From IMG/VR virus record IMGVR_UViG_3300020118_000073, positions 1 to 43,508 of that record: a stretch of DNA of 43,508 nucleotides. One strand, written 5' to 3'. The notes beneath the pieces were generated by a model. It searched no databases and was not told where the DNA came from. It saw nothing but the letters and a program-made list of their open reading frames with translations. Shown piece by piece: positions 1 through 8,878 of this stretch (position 1 is the first letter of the stretch; the number at the start of each line of letters is the position of its first letter). The DNA is from a virus. A program made the position numbers and the translations under genes.

Positions 1-1255
1 TCCAACTCACGCCGATGATCGTCTTACCGTCCGGGCTGATGGCATAGGGATAGTTTGGATTGTTGTAGGTCGGCGTTCCCGGCCACGCATAAGACGCGGT
101 CGGAATGTTGCTCATGGTCGTCAGATCGAACGAAGTCGGGCCGCCAGCAGGGCCGTTGCCTCGCCACAGGGTGTTCGGGACATTCCAGGCGATGACGCCG
201 ACGTTCTCCTGCGAATTGTCGTTGCCAAGATTAGCCGCTGAAATGGGTGCGCTTTTACGCAGCACGTTCGCGGACGTCAGTGACACCTCAGCCAATGTAA
301 AGCTGATGATCGCGTTGGTGATCGGTACCGTCTGCTCGTCGACGAATGCATAAGCTTTGAGCGCGCCGGGCTGCGCGACCATGTCTTCGAATGCCAGACC
401 ATTTCCGGGGCTGCTGAGGTCTGTGTAAAATGGGATCGGCACGAACAGGTTGACAATCTCGGCCTCGAAATTCGGGATGCGATTGCCAAACTTCGAAATG
501 TTGAGCTGCTCGAAGACGACATATACGAGCCCGCGGTAGGCCGACTGGTTGCCCGTGCCAACAATTTCCTCGAGAGCCGAATCAGCCAGCTGGGCTTCGT
601 CGCCGTTGTAGATGCGAAGGATGAACTTGAACTGCGCGCCGACTTTGCGCTGCTTCGGGATCTTCTGCGTCTGCCAGACGATTTCGTTGTCTCTGGTCGT
701 GGCTGCGATGGTGTTATTCCACGTCGGCTCAACCGAGCCGGACGTGCCATCAGTGGTGGCAACAAATTGGCGAAGCCCAGGCGCGCCAGTGCTGCCGACC
801 GGGATGACAATATCGCCGCTAGCGTAGTCGTGGTTTGCTTGCCACTGCGGCGGAATCGAGAACGGCCGCGGATCGTAAATGACCTGGTTGTCAGCCCAGA
901 TGCGCAGGACCGTGCGCGGGCCTTCAGCAAACGCAACCGCAATGGTCTGGACGAAGTTGCTCTGTTCCTTCCCAGTCAGACCGCCTGTCAGGATTTTCTT
1001 TAGAAGGCTTTTGTTTTTGTGTTCCTGAACTTGCGATGCCTGAATGACTTTTCCCGGCACGCGTCCCGAATTGTAAACGATGTCGATCGGCATGCCCCAC
1101 GAAGACGACTGGCCCTTCACGGTTGGCCGCTGCTGGTGCGGGCGCAGGAAGAAATACGACAGGCCGGACAGCACCGCCGTACCAATAAGCGCAGTTGTCG
1201 ACGCGCCTTCGATGGCGCCCAGCACGACGGGAAGAATGAGCGCTAGGAACGCCAT
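1..1255 (-). CDS. J-like tail tip / host-specificity protein, 3' part missing
   Basis: This frame stays open for 418 codons from ATG 1255 to the left edge, so the gene is cut by the window. The N-terminus has hydrophobic stretches (about residues 2-35). About residues 245-270 read AYRGLVYVVFEQL followed by FGNRIPNFEAEI, a signature of the J-like tail-tip or baseplate-hub proteins of siphophages and gene transfer agents. It would sit at the tail tip and help host recognition and DNA ejection. The start overlaps the NlpC/P60 gene by 13 bases, with an AAGGG-type ribosome site upstream. The order DUF2460, DUF2163, NlpC/P60, J-like matches the gene-transfer-agent tail block. Seen: open frame and signature. 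Inferred: tip role. Confidence 0.85.
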   Translation of the reverse strand, partial: MAFLALILPVVLGAIEGASTTALIGTAVLSGLSYFFLRPHQQRPTVKGQSSSWGMPIDIVYNSGRVPGKVIQASQVQEHKNKSLLKKILTGGLTGKEQSNFVQTIAVAFAEGPRTVLRIWADNQVIYDPRPFSIPPQWQANHDYASGDIVIPVGSTGAPGLRQFVATTDGTSGSVEPTWNNTIAATTRDNEIVWQTQKIPKQRKVGAQFKFILRIYNGDEAQLADSALEEIVGTGNQSAYRGLVYVVFEQLNISKFGNRIPNFEAEIVNLFVPIPFYTDLSSPGNGLAFEDMVAQPGALKAYAFVDEQTVPITNAIISFTLAEVSLTSANVLRKSAPISAANLGNDNSQENVGVIAWNVPNTLWRGNGPAGGPTSFDLTTMSNIPTASYAWPGTPTYNNPNYPYAISPDGKTIIGVSW

Positions 1256-1656
1256 CTATAAACGCCCTTCATTGGAGCGCGCGATGGATCGAAGCGCGCC
1301 TCGACGGCTTCTTCGCCAAGCGGACAGTGGACCGCATTGAACGGGTTGCCGTCCACGATCATCGCCACGTGAGTTTCTTGCGCGGCGCCATAAACGACGA
1401 CATCGCCGACATCAAAGCTGCCGTCCGTGACCGGATCGCAATGGCGACGCAGCAAGCGAACCATTCTGACGGAGTCTATTCCCTGGTAGTCCGGCACGCC
1501 TTCGTCGACGGTCAGTCCGCCGCCGCGAAAACCCATGACGATGACACCAATGCAGTCAATGCCCTTGTGGCTTCGGCCCTGGCCGACCCAGCGCACGCCC
1601 ACATAGGAGCGCACAGATGCGGCGACGGCGACCTTCTGCTCTTGGGTGAGGCTCAT
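1243..1656 (-). CDS. NlpC/P60-type tail-tip cell-wall peptidase
   Basis: A 137-residue protein of the NlpC/P60 type found in tail tips of alphaproteobacterial phages and gene transfer agents (RcGTA gp14-like). The catalytic Cys lies in GIDCIGV (about residue 35), and the His in ETHVAMIVDG (about residue 96) follows a GDVVVYG strand, the usual family arrangement. It probably cuts peptidoglycan cross-links during DNA entry. It lies between the DUF2163 gene (4-base ATGA overlap upstream) and the J-like tip gene (13-base overlap downstream). Length is typical for the stand-alone tail form. Family and catalytic residues are read from sequence; substrate is inferred. Confidence 0.85.
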   Translation of the reverse strand: MSLTQEQKVAVAASVRSYVGVRWVGQGRSHKGIDCIGVIVMGFRGGGLTVDEGVPDYQGIDSVRMVRLLRRHCDPVTDGSFDVGDVVVYGAAQETHVAMIVDGNPFNAVHCPLGEEAVEARFDPSRAPMKGVYRWRS

Positions 1657-2558
1657 AAGAAACCGCCTCCGCTGGTGTTGACCCTGAAGACTTGGTCAGT
1701 GCCTGGCACGTAGTCCTCGGCGCGGCGGTTGACGATTTGATTCCAGTTGTCGCGGCAGATCGGCAGCGTGCGGTCGCAGCCGGGCTGAAGCGTGAAAGCA
1801 TCGCCAACCTGAATGTCCTGGGCGAACGGTTCGTTCAGCACGAAGTTCACGCCTCCGGTCTGCGTGGCGATCTCCTTGGATAGGCCGACATTGTTGCCGC
1901 TGGTGAATGAGATCGTGCCGAAGGCGTAGAAGCCGCCGCCCTTAGTGCCTCCCGTTCCATCTGCTGGCATGCCGCCGATCGCGTTGATAGCGAACGTCTT
2001 GCGGTCGGTCACGCTTGCGACCGTGCCAGCGCGTATCTGGCCAGCGATGTTGGCGGCGCATCCAGCTTCTAAACCGGAGCCGCCACCCGCGAAGGTCACG
2101 ACGCGACATCGTGGCGAGATAAGCGAGCAAATGTATTGCGAGAACGCTTGGCTCGGGCTTCGGATTTCCGCTTGGAAACTGATGTCGCCAATGCTGACCT
2201 TGCCAAGCGTGCCCTGCATCAGGATGACGAACTGCGTCGGGTCTGCCCAGTTCGCCAGAATGATTGTGACCACCGCGCCGTCATAGCGTCCCGAGAGCAG
2301 ATCAATTTCGGAGATGCGGCTGGAGTTGAGAAGGCCAAGTACTTCGAGGTTGGAAACGGCCAAGCCAAGCTGCTCTTGTATCGCAGTCGCTGATAACGAT
2401 GTGGACGCCTCGTAGTTAACTCCGGCAACGGTCACTGGGGCATCGTGATCGGTGAACCCGTAAACGACGGCATCGGGCCTCGCGACCTTCCAGCAAAGGC
2501 ATGTCGTCGTGACCCTGCTGGAGAGATGTGCCTGCAACGGAGCCGGGATATTACGCAC
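1653..2558 (-). CDS. DUF2163-type distal tail protein (GTA gp13-like)
   Basis: A 301-residue protein of the DUF2163 / phage BR0599 type, a distal-tail or baseplate hub component next to the NlpC/P60 gene in gene transfer agents. The opening MRNIPAPLQAHLSSRVTT with CWKV, and the conserved C-terminal Cys-rich part around CRVVTFAG, GCDRTLPICRDNW and a final GGGFL, are typical. The start is GTG at 2558, overlapping the DUF2460 stop by 8 bases, with a GGAG ribosome site about 7 bases upstream. The conserved cysteines may bind a metal cluster, as suggested for gene transfer agent relatives; this is not shown here. Confidence 0.85.
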   Translation of the reverse strand: MRNIPAPLQAHLSSRVTTTCLCWKVARPDAVVYGFTDHDAPVTVAGVNYEASTSLSATAIQEQLGLAVSNLEVLGLLNSSRISEIDLLSGRYDGAVVTIILANWADPTQFVILMQGTLGKVSIGDISFQAEIRSPSQAFSQYICSLISPRCRVVTFAGGGSGLEAGCAANIAGQIRAGTVASVTDRKTFAINAIGGMPADGTGGTKGGGFYAFGTISFTSGNNVGLSKEIATQTGGVNFVLNEPFAQDIQVGDAFTLQPGCDRTLPICRDNWNQIVNRRAEDYVPGTDQVFRVNTSGGGFL

Positions 2559-3186
2559 TGAAAAGCTCCCTGAGCATGATGCTCGGATAATTTCCGGCGT
2601 TGGCTTCCTTCATGTTGATGGTGAGCTTGTCGCTGTCGAAGCGCACAGGCGTGTCGAATTCGTATCCAGCCGTCACAGTCGCACCAGCGCCTGGCGGGCT
2701 GGACGTGAAGCTGACGATGCCGGTGGTGGTGTCGACGGTGAAGTTTCCGAACTGTTCTGTGCCATTGACGGCGATGCGAGTCGTGCCGGCCACTGGCTTC
2801 AAGATCGTGCGCGTCCAGAACGACGATCCCGACTGATATTTTTTCACCAACTGAAACGCGAGGGGTGTGACCGAGCCGGTGCCGATGTTTTGGTCGATGG
2901 GACTGGGCGTGCTGTCTGGACCGCACGACTTGTAATCTGTCCAGTCCTTGAAGCGAAAGCCGATCAGTTGCGCGTTGCGGGCCTCAAAAAACGCGATGAC
3001 GGTGTGCAGATCGTTCATGCTGCGCAAGCCATAGCCGATGTCGTATTCGCGCCGGCTGTTGAGCCAGCGAGCATTCCTCGCTTCGGCGCCGGAGCCCATG
3101 ATGACGATCTGGGTCTGGCGCGTCGGGCCGCCAGATGATCCAAACGATATTTCGACCGGAAACCGGACTTCGTCGAACGTGCTCAT
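2551..3186 (-). CDS. DUF2460 distal tail protein (GTA gp12-like)
   Basis: A 211-residue DUF2460 protein. The N-terminus FDEVRFPVEISFGSSGG, then RREYDIGYGLRS, the HTVIAFFEAR segment and GFRFKDWTDY, is the standard signature of this family, which forms the distal tail ring below the tube. It overlaps the tape-measure stop by 4 bases, so the tail proteins are likely made in order from one message. Length is normal (about 200-215). The C-terminal part has beta-strand segments ending VRFDSDKLTINMKEANAGNY. No anomaly seen. Confidence 0.9.
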   Translation of the reverse strand: MSTFDEVRFPVEISFGSSGGPTRQTQIVIMGSGAEARNARWLNSRREYDIGYGLRSMNDLHTVIAFFEARNAQLIGFRFKDWTDYKSCGPDSTPSPIDQNIGTGSVTPLAFQLVKKYQSGSSFWTRTILKPVAGTTRIAVNGTEQFGNFTVDTTTGIVSFTSSPPGAGATVTAGYEFDTPVRFDSDKLTINMKEANAGNYPSIMLRELFSA

Positions 3187-6100
3187 AGGTTACGCTCACC
3201 ACTGCGCGACATGCGCGCCACGCGCGCCTCGGCCTGTCCGACCGAGCGCAGCACCGAGGCGCCATCCGTTGGGCCGTAAAAGTTCCAGTGGTGCGTATCC
3301 CCGCCCGCCACGCGCGCATTGTCATTGACGGAGCGCCGCTTGAGATTGCTGTTCGGCACGACATAGCCGGACTGGTTCGGCACGAAGATTTCCATGCCGC
3401 GTTCGCCCACCAGGTAGGACTGGCCAGCGTACGCCGGTCCACCGGTCGCAAGGCCGAGAAAGCCGAGCGCGTCCGTCAGCCATGATCCGATTGTGCTGAG
3501 GAAGCCACCGCTGTCGGCCGACGAGGCAAGCGGCGGCACGCCGAAGCCTTGCCCCGGTCCGGCGCTCGACAAGCCTGACAGGATACCAGTGCCCTGCTGT
3601 GCGCTCGGGAAAAGGCTGTTGAGAATTCCCGGGATCCCGCCGCCACTGGGCGCAGCGCTGCCTCCAGGCGCGCCACCAGCGTTGACCACGTACGCGTACA
3701 GAGGTTTCGCAGGCGTCGCACCGGGCTGCGCAATGCCACCGAGCAGGTTGCCGAAGATCCCGGTAAGCTGCTTATTGAGCGGCTCGATCACTGTGTTCTT
3801 CAGCACAGTGCCGTACACGTTGGAGAGCATCTCCTTCAGCATGTTGCCGAAGCTGGTCTTATAGTTGAGGAATTGATCGAGCGGACCAGTGATGCCGGAT
3901 GCCAGATCGCTCGCCTCTTTCAAGTTCTTTTGGTAGGCATCGTTGAGGTCGGACGCAGCGACGGCGGCATCCATCATGGACTCGACCAGAGCGCGGTTCT
4001 TCTCGGCATAGACATCCGTTGTCCGACTGAGTTCTTCGACTGCGGCTTGCGCGGCCTCGAGCCTGCGAAGATCGTCTTGCGTGCCGCCCTGCGCCAGAAG
4101 TCCTGCGCGCTGCTGCGTGGTGTTTATGTCAGTCTGAAGCCGGAACAGTTGCGACGCTGCCGCTCGCTGGGCAGCCGCGTCCAGCTTGGCGATGTTATTC
4201 GCGAGCGCCTTGTTGAAATGGTCGCCCGCCTCCGCCAGTGCATTGACCTGATCCGGCCCGGGCGCCATTGCGTTCGCAGCGGCAAATTCCGGCGCTGTTT
4301 CAGCCGTCGCGGCGGCACGCGCACCCGCGATTGCTTGCGCGATCGGACTTCCACCGGCGGCGGCCTCCGCGCGCAACGCGGCGACAGCCAGAGCTTCTTT
4401 TGCGATGCGCTCCGACTCAGCCGCCGAAAGTGTCGCGAAGGACTTGGCCAGAATCGCGTTGGTCGCAGCCATTTCCATGCTTGCGGCGATTTCTTTCTTG
4501 ACCACCATCACATGCGCTTCGCCAGCGGCCTTGGCACGATCTCCAGCGGCCACGCTTTCGTCGAAAGCCTTTGCCACGGTTTCAGCGGCGCTCGCTTCAG
4601 CCAGAAGATCCTTGATGCGCTGATCGAGGCGCTGGCCGGCCTTGATGTCGCCCGCGGCTGCGCCCTGCATCTGGGCACGGAAAATAGCTTGCGCATCGGC
4701 CGGCAGCATCGTGCCGCTGGCCAGGTTACGTTCCAGCGTGCGCTGGGCTGCGAGTTGGGCGGCAACAGTCGCCTGATGCTCTGGCGCCGCGCGCGCGACT
4801 CTCAGTCGATCTGCCGCCTCCTCTTGGGCAATCTGGACCGCCGTGCGCTGGACGCCAGGCTTTAGCGCGCCTTCGAGCGCAGTTTTCTCTTTCCTGATTC
4901 CGTCGATGTATTCGTTGTGGACGCCCTTGTTCTCTGCGAGCGCCTTGTTGGCCTTCGCCAAGCGATCGGTGAGGTCGCGCACGTGAGCGTTGAACTGATC
5001 TGCGCCCCTTGCGGCATCCGGGTACGCATCGAAGATCGCCCTCGCCTGCTGCCCCGACTTGGCGCGCGTGGCTTCCTCAGCAATCTGTCTCTGGAGTTCG
5101 GCAATGCGCGCAGCGCGACTGGCAGTGTCGTATTCCGGAATGACGCCGTAGCTGTACTTTTGACCGCCGCCCTGCAGGAATTTCAGTTCTTCCTGCGGCG
5201 TCAGCCCCATGCCGAGGACTTTCTTGCCGAGGAAGTCGAGAAAGCCGCCGACGCCGCCCTCGGCCTTCGCCAGCATGATGGCAAAATAGTTGGCCTGGTT
5301 TGCTGCTTCGCGCGTGCGGTCCGAGAATGCTTGCAGGATCAGATCGCCGGCCTTCTCGTACTCGCCCTGCTCCTGGAGCCTGCGCACCTGCTCGGTCTGC
5401 GCAAAGGTCAGCAGGTTCATCTCGCGGTCGAGTTGCTGTGCCGACTTCGTCGGGTCGGCGAACATGTCCGAGATGATCTTGACCGCGTCCTTCTCAGAAA
5501 CGCCAGCGCCAAGCTCGTACTGCGTTGCCGCGATGCCAGCGCGCGCAATCGAAGCGCCTGGCACCAAGTTTCCAGCAAGCTGGCCGACCAAGCCGCGACC
5601 GCCCAGCTGGGAGTATGTGCCGCCGCTACCCGCAGAGATGCTGGCCGCGATCTGACCAGCTTGGCTGGCGGTAATGCCGGACGCGTAGCCCGTGATGGCC
5701 AGCGCGCTTCTGATTCGTGCCAGTGCCTGTTCGGTTTGATAGGCGGCAACGCCGAAAGCAACTGGGATCGTGAGAACAGCGGCACCGAGCGCCAGAGTGC
5801 CTGCAGTCAGTCCGCCAAAATGGGCAGCGATCACCGCGGCGGTGATCGGCAGGCGCGAGAATTGGCCGGTGGCGATCTCTCTGGCGGCTGCGCTCAGGTG
5901 CCACAGTTCGCGCTGCGTCAGCCTGATGCCTTCGCTGGCCGTCAGCATGCTGGCGGGCGCGACCTTGGCGATGTCCCTAAAGAGCGCCGTCATTGCGGCA
6001 CCGGCGCCGCTCGACGCGATCAGGTTGCGCCTGGCTTCCTCGGCTTTGAGCGACACGCCGCCGAGTGCGCGTTCCAGTTCACTGGCACCGGAAGCTGTAG

Positions 6101-6278
6101 CCTTGAAGGCTTTCTGGCCGCCAAGGTCGCCCATGCCGAGCGCGACGTTCTTCCACTTGTCGGAAATGCGCGCCGCCGACCTGTCGGTCATCGCCTCGGC
6201 TTGGCCGAGCGTTGCGTTATAAGGTCCGAGATCGCCGTCGAGCGCGAAGATCAGTCTGTCAATTGGTGTGTCTGACAC
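3183..6278 (-). CDS. Tail tape-measure protein
   Basis: The longest gene, 1031 residues, Ala-rich and mostly helical, as expected of the protein that sets tail length and runs inside the tube. A hydrophobic stretch at about residues 142-180 could insert in membrane during ejection. The C-terminus carries the common tape-measure ending (ATGGPAYAGQSYLVGERG then MEIFVPNQSGYVVPN). By the usual rule of about 0.15 nm per residue the tail would be near 150 nm. GTG start at 6278 after a GAGGGAG ribosome site; it overlaps the chaperone extension frame by 20 bases, the classical position for a tape measure. Confidence 0.95.
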   Translation of the reverse strand: MSDTPIDRLIFALDGDLGPYNATLGQAEAMTDRSAARISDKWKNVALGMGDLGGQKAFKATASGASELERALGGVSLKAEEARRNLIASSGAGAAMTALFRDIAKVAPASMLTASEGIRLTQRELWHLSAAAREIATGQFSRLPITAAVIAAHFGGLTAGTLALGAAVLTIPVAFGVAAYQTEQALARIRSALAITGYASGITASQAGQIAASISAGSGGTYSQLGGRGLVGQLAGNLVPGASIARAGIAATQYELGAGVSEKDAVKIISDMFADPTKSAQQLDREMNLLTFAQTEQVRRLQEQGEYEKAGDLILQAFSDRTREAANQANYFAIMLAKAEGGVGGFLDFLGKKVLGMGLTPQEELKFLQGGGQKYSYGVIPEYDTASRAARIAELQRQIAEEATRAKSGQQARAIFDAYPDAARGADQFNAHVRDLTDRLAKANKALAENKGVHNEYIDGIRKEKTALEGALKPGVQRTAVQIAQEEAADRLRVARAAPEHQATVAAQLAAQRTLERNLASGTMLPADAQAIFRAQMQGAAAGDIKAGQRLDQRIKDLLAEASAAETVAKAFDESVAAGDRAKAAGEAHVMVVKKEIAASMEMAATNAILAKSFATLSAAESERIAKEALAVAALRAEAAAGGSPIAQAIAGARAAATAETAPEFAAANAMAPGPDQVNALAEAGDHFNKALANNIAKLDAAAQRAAASQLFRLQTDINTTQQRAGLLAQGGTQDDLRRLEAAQAAVEELSRTTDVYAEKNRALVESMMDAAVAASDLNDAYQKNLKEASDLASGITGPLDQFLNYKTSFGNMLKEMLSNVYGTVLKNTVIEPLNKQLTGIFGNLLGGIAQPGATPAKPLYAYVVNAGGAPGGSAAPSGGGIPGILNSLFPSAQQGTGILSGLSSAGPGQGFGVPPLASSADSGGFLSTIGSWLTDALGFLGLATGGPAYAGQSYLVGERGMEIFVPNQSGYVVPNSNLKRRSVNDNARVAGGDTHHWNFYGPTDGASVLRSVGQAEARVARMSRSGERNL

Positions 6279-6552
6279 GACGATGCTCCCTCTTGCCGGT
6301 CTTGCTCAGCCGCACATCGGGATACTTAGCCTTAGCGAGGTCCATCTGTCGCTTGAATTCTTCCAGACTGTGATCGCTGAAACCGTTGCCGCGGTTCGCG
6401 TAGCGCCCGAGTTCGTGACGCTTGCAGTGGCCGACATAGGCGTTGGACAACTCGAGGAGCGTCGCGTTCCAGAACGCGTCTGGCGTCCAGTGCAGCCACC
6501 CCAGCGCGATCTCCTGCCACGTCCCGATGTCTAGGAGGGGCGGCTTTGCTAA
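6259..6552 (-). CDS. Tail assembly chaperone extension (Phage_TAC_2-like), probably made by -1 frameshift
   Basis: This frame encodes 97 residues resembling the small Phage_TAC_2 tail chaperones: ALGWLHWTPDAFWNATLLEL is the typical core. The frame has no ATG, GTG or TTG between its upstream stop (6640-6642) and a TTG at 6450, which lies after the conserved core, so a normal start cannot make the conserved part. It lies in the -1 frame relative to the gene ending at 6549. At that stop the zero-frame codons are CCT TAG; a slip by one base gives CCC TTA and reads straight into this frame, making a 238-residue fusion like lambda G-GT. No canonical X XXY YYZ heptamer was found. Coordinates start at the presumed slip point. 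Confidence 0.7.
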   Translation of the reverse strand, partial: LAKPPLLDIGTWQEIALGWLHWTPDAFWNATLLELSNAYVGHCKRHELGRYANRGNGFSDHSLEEFKRQMDLAKAKYPDVRLSKTGKREHRRVRHTN

Positions 6553-6974
6553 GGGTCCGTGCTCGCTGTCGCCTGCGTGGCCTCCTTCTCGTGTTCCTTG
6601 TTGCCGCGCTGGGCGCGAACGAGAAACATCCCGACTGGGTCAAGGAGTTGCAGATAGCCGTCTTCCATCAGGATGTCGCCAACGGCCTGGGGACTTTCCG
6701 GCGCACCCTTCTTACCGCGCAACATCCAGAAGATCGCGGTGGCCAACTCACTCATCTTGATTTCCGAAGCGTTTGGCGGGCGCTCCGCGACTTTAACGCC
6801 GGCGAGCAGCGCGCGCATGCCGAGCATGCGGGCTGGCTGGTCGGTGGCGGCCTCGATGTTTGCGATGATCTCGAATGTGGGCCGCACGGAGAACGTGCTG
6901 CCATTTAGCTTGATCTCGACTTCCTGGCGTGCGGATTCGACCTTCGACTTCGCGTCTGCAACAGCGTCAGTCAC
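6549..6974 (-). CDS. Tail assembly chaperone, first frame (GTA gp10-like)
   Basis: A 141-residue protein between major tail protein and tape measure, the place of tail chaperones that hold the tape measure before tube assembly. The core reads KLNGSTFSVRPTFEIIANIE followed by helical segments with KMSELATAIFWMLRG. GTG start at 6974 shares one base with the upstream TAG stop; a GGAG lies 9 bases upstream. It ends in a charged low-complexity tail (EHEKEATQATASTDP), a plausible flexible joint to the -1 frame extension. It resembles the gene-transfer-agent gp10 family; lambda gpG is the functional analogue. Confidence 0.8.
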   Translation of the reverse strand: MTDAVADAKSKVESARQEVEIKLNGSTFSVRPTFEIIANIEAATDQPARMLGMRALLAGVKVAERPPNASEIKMSELATAIFWMLRGKKGAPESPQAVGDILMEDGYLQLLDPVGMFLVRAQRGNKEHEKEATQATASTDP

Positions 6975-7417
6975 TAGCTGGCGCTCCAGATCACCGGACC
7001 GCTCGACTTCATGGTGATGTCGAAGGTTTCGGCCTCGGTATGGGTGCCCGCGCGCTTGAAGGTCGAGCAGGACCATGTGCCGGTGAACTTGTCGCCAGAG
7101 CCCGAGATGACCTCAGCCTCCAGGAACGTGCCGCCAGCAAGCGCCGACAGGAAGACACGACGAAGCGGACCGGTTGCGGACGCATCGAAAATGCCAGAGC
7201 CGCTGATGTCGACCGACTTGATGCCGCCGTCGGGTAGCATTTCCTGCCAGCCGTTCGATCCCTTGTTGGAGATGTCGACCGGGTTGCCGTTGATGGTGAC
7301 GTCGTTTGTGCGAAGGCCCGCCACGGTCTGGAAGGTCGTGGGGCTCGTGCCATCGCTGATTTTGAGAAGGAATAGCCTGCCTGGTTCTGCTTGAATGGAC
7401 GGCGTATTCGTACCCAT
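6974..7417 (-). CDS. Major tail (tube) protein
   Basis: A 147-residue protein in the position of the major tail protein, just before the chaperone pair and the tape measure. The sequence is typical of the TP901-1/GTA type: GLRTNDVTINGNPVDISNKG, a GIKSVDISGSGIF strand, and TGTWSCSTFKRAGTHTEAET with a WSAS end. It would stack as rings around the tape measure. The ATG is preceded by a strong AAGGAG six bases upstream, and a 91-base gap separates it from the sugar island, so it may have its own promoter. That would suit its high demand. Confidence 0.9.
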   Translation of the reverse strand: MGTNTPSIQAEPGRLFLLKISDGTSPTTFQTVAGLRTNDVTINGNPVDISNKGSNGWQEMLPDGGIKSVDISGSGIFDASATGPLRRVFLSALAGGTFLEAEVISGSGDKFTGTWSCSTFKRAGTHTEAETFDITMKSSGPVIWSAS

Positions 7418-7508
7418 GCGCGCAACTCCTTCGAGGGGCTTTAGCGTCTCACGACGCGACGTGCGAAGCAGTCATATACCGGAATGTCGGGACAAGCGAA
7501 AGCGACGC
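7418..7508 (-). promoter_or_regulatory. Leader before major tail protein
   Basis: A 91-base gap, one of few gaps in a chain of overlapping genes. On the minus strand it holds AAGGAG six bases before the ATG, and further upstream a TATATG box whose best -35 candidate, 17 bases away, is the poor TTTCGC. A 5-bp hairpin (GCGTC, loop GTGA, GACGC) lies between. A separate start site for the abundant tube protein is plausible but weakly supported. Confidence 0.3.
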
Positions 7509-8219
7509 TCAGCGCAGATACGATCGCCACTCATCGGCCAGATGGTCGTGTTCGTGGCCGGGCATGAGCGGAATGCCCATCGTGAAGTGCGCCGCTCTGG
7601 CGTCTGCGGTGATTTTGTCCACCCCGACCAAGTAATTCCAGCGCGGGTCGAGACCGCCGATTTGGTCATCGTCCAGCCAGCTGAACGCGTGCAGCCATTG
7701 CCCTGGCATCTTGTTGACGACGTGCGGCACCAGCCGCTGATTTGACGGGTGGCCAGCGTTCCACAAAATCAGGCTCGACCAGTTTTTACGGTAGTAGGGC
7801 TGCTGCGCCTGGCCGTCCATCTTCGTGCCAGAGGCATCAAGCGGGCCATGCCGCACGACGAAGACCGCTTTTGACGGGTCCATCTGCGAGAAAATGCGCA
7901 AGACGTCGTCTCGCCAGAGAAAGTCGCTGTCGCAGAACAGTGCCCAGCCGGAGTGCTGCATGAGGCTCGGGACAAGGAAACGGGTGAAAGAAAACGCTGT
8001 ACTAAAGGGCTTGCCGTCGCCCACGTCGACGCGCTGGTTTCCAGCCATGCGCCATTGCCGGTGGTAAAGCCCGATGTGACGCAATGCGGGCTCGGACAGG
8101 CGGTGGATCTGCAGAGGGATGCTGGCGTGCTTACGCATGCTGGCCTCGCAGACCTCCGTCGCGTCGGGTTCGCGCGCCTCGTGGCCGATGAAGACGACCT
8201 GCGGAATCATTTCGGCCAT
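7509..8219 (-). CDS. Glycosyltransferase-like protein with DxD motif
   Basis: A 236-residue protein with the layout of a small GT-A fold sugar transferase: an N-terminal IPQVVFIGHEA strand, a hydrophobic WALFCDSDFLW segment with DSD at residues 97-99 (the usual metal/nucleotide-sugar site), and a C-terminal HFTMGIPLMPGHEHDHLADEW rich in His. It probably transfers a sugar from a nucleotide sugar; donor and acceptor are unknown. It is the last gene of the sugar-modification island and overlaps the upstream FkbM gene by 13 bases. The fold is inferred from the motif, not proven; similar proteins in phages are often left unnamed. Confidence 0.65.
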   Translation of the reverse strand: MAEMIPQVVFIGHEAREPDATEVCEASMRKHASIPLQIHRLSEPALRHIGLYHRQWRMAGNQRVDVGDGKPFSTAFSFTRFLVPSLMQHSGWALFCDSDFLWRDDVLRIFSQMDPSKAVFVVRHGPLDASGTKMDGQAQQPYYRKNWSSLILWNAGHPSNQRLVPHVVNKMPGQWLHAFSWLDDDQIGGLDPRWNYLVGVDKITADARAAHFTMGIPLMPGHEHDHLADEWRSYLR

Positions 8220-8878
8220 CCGTAGAAATGATCAGAGCCCATCTGGCATCGGTAGTTGGCGCCGAGGCTTTCGAGATAGTCGCCCGCCTCTCTGGCCTCC
8301 AACCCATACCGGTGCGCCATGCGCAGCTTGACCTCGATCATCACCAGCGGCTTGCAGCGGGTGAGCGTCTCGCGCGCGCCGCGCAGCGCGAAGAGTTCGA
8401 AGCCCTCGACGTCGAGCTTGACGAAGTCGACGTGGCCCAGCTTGAAGCTATCCAGCGGGCGCACATTGACATCGCCAGCGGGATCCTCGCGCAGGTAGCG
8501 ACCGCCCGTGTTGCCGTTGTCGCTGTAGCGCTGATCTTCGCCCATGCCCATGAGCCCGTTCTTCTCTCCCAGCGCGAAGCGATGCAAATGGATGTGCGTG
8601 CGAAGATGAAGGTTTTCGCGGCGCCACTCTTTCATGTTTTCGAAGAGGCAGTCGTAGGTCGGCCGGCACGGTTCAAACGCGTGCACAGTGTCGAAAAGCT
8701 CCGCCATGCGCATCGTCCAGCTGCCGATGTGCGCACCGCCGTCGACCGCAACGCGGCGCTTCTTTCCGATCAGCGCCATGCCGAACTCGAGGTGGTCAAG
8801 TTGCCAGCCACCATCCTCGAGCGCTTTCAGTTGGATTTGTTCTTCGTCCGGGACCCAGTACTTGCCAGCCCGCTTCAT
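8207..8878 (-). CDS. FkbM-family SAM methyltransferase, second copy
   Basis: A 223-residue FkbM-type methyltransferase. The SAM-binding loop VAVDGGAHIGS is at residues 43-53, AFEP at 67-70, and the family hallmark VKLDVEGFELFALRGARET lies in the second half, followed by PLVMIEVK. FkbM proteins O-methylate sugars or related hydroxyl groups, which fits the neighbouring sugar transferases. ATG at 8878 overlaps the upstream stop by 4 bases (ATGA). A longer frame upstream is an antisense-type shadow over the neighbouring gene. It is a paralogue of the gene at 14142-14720 at the other end of the island. Confidence 0.85.
   Translation of the reverse strand: MKRAGKYWVPDEEQIQLKALEDGGWQLDHLEFGMALIGKKRRVAVDGGAHIGSWTMRMAELFDTVHAFEPCRPTYDCLFENMKEWRRENLHLRTHIHLHRFALGEKNGLMGMGEDQRYSDNGNTGGRYLREDPAGDVNVRPLDSFKLGHVDFVKLDVEGFELFALRGARETLTRCKPLVMIEVKLRMAHRYGLEAREAGDYLESLGANYRCQMGSDHFYGWPK

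Noticed and set aside
277-942. 221-codon minus-strand open frame
   Set aside because: A frame-shifted shadow of the J-like tip gene, very rich in Arg and Ser.
4917-6275. 452-codon plus-strand open frame
   Set aside because: Lies fully opposite the tape-measure gene, has a random, Arg/Leu/Ala-rich composition and no motif; it is a GC-rich shadow.
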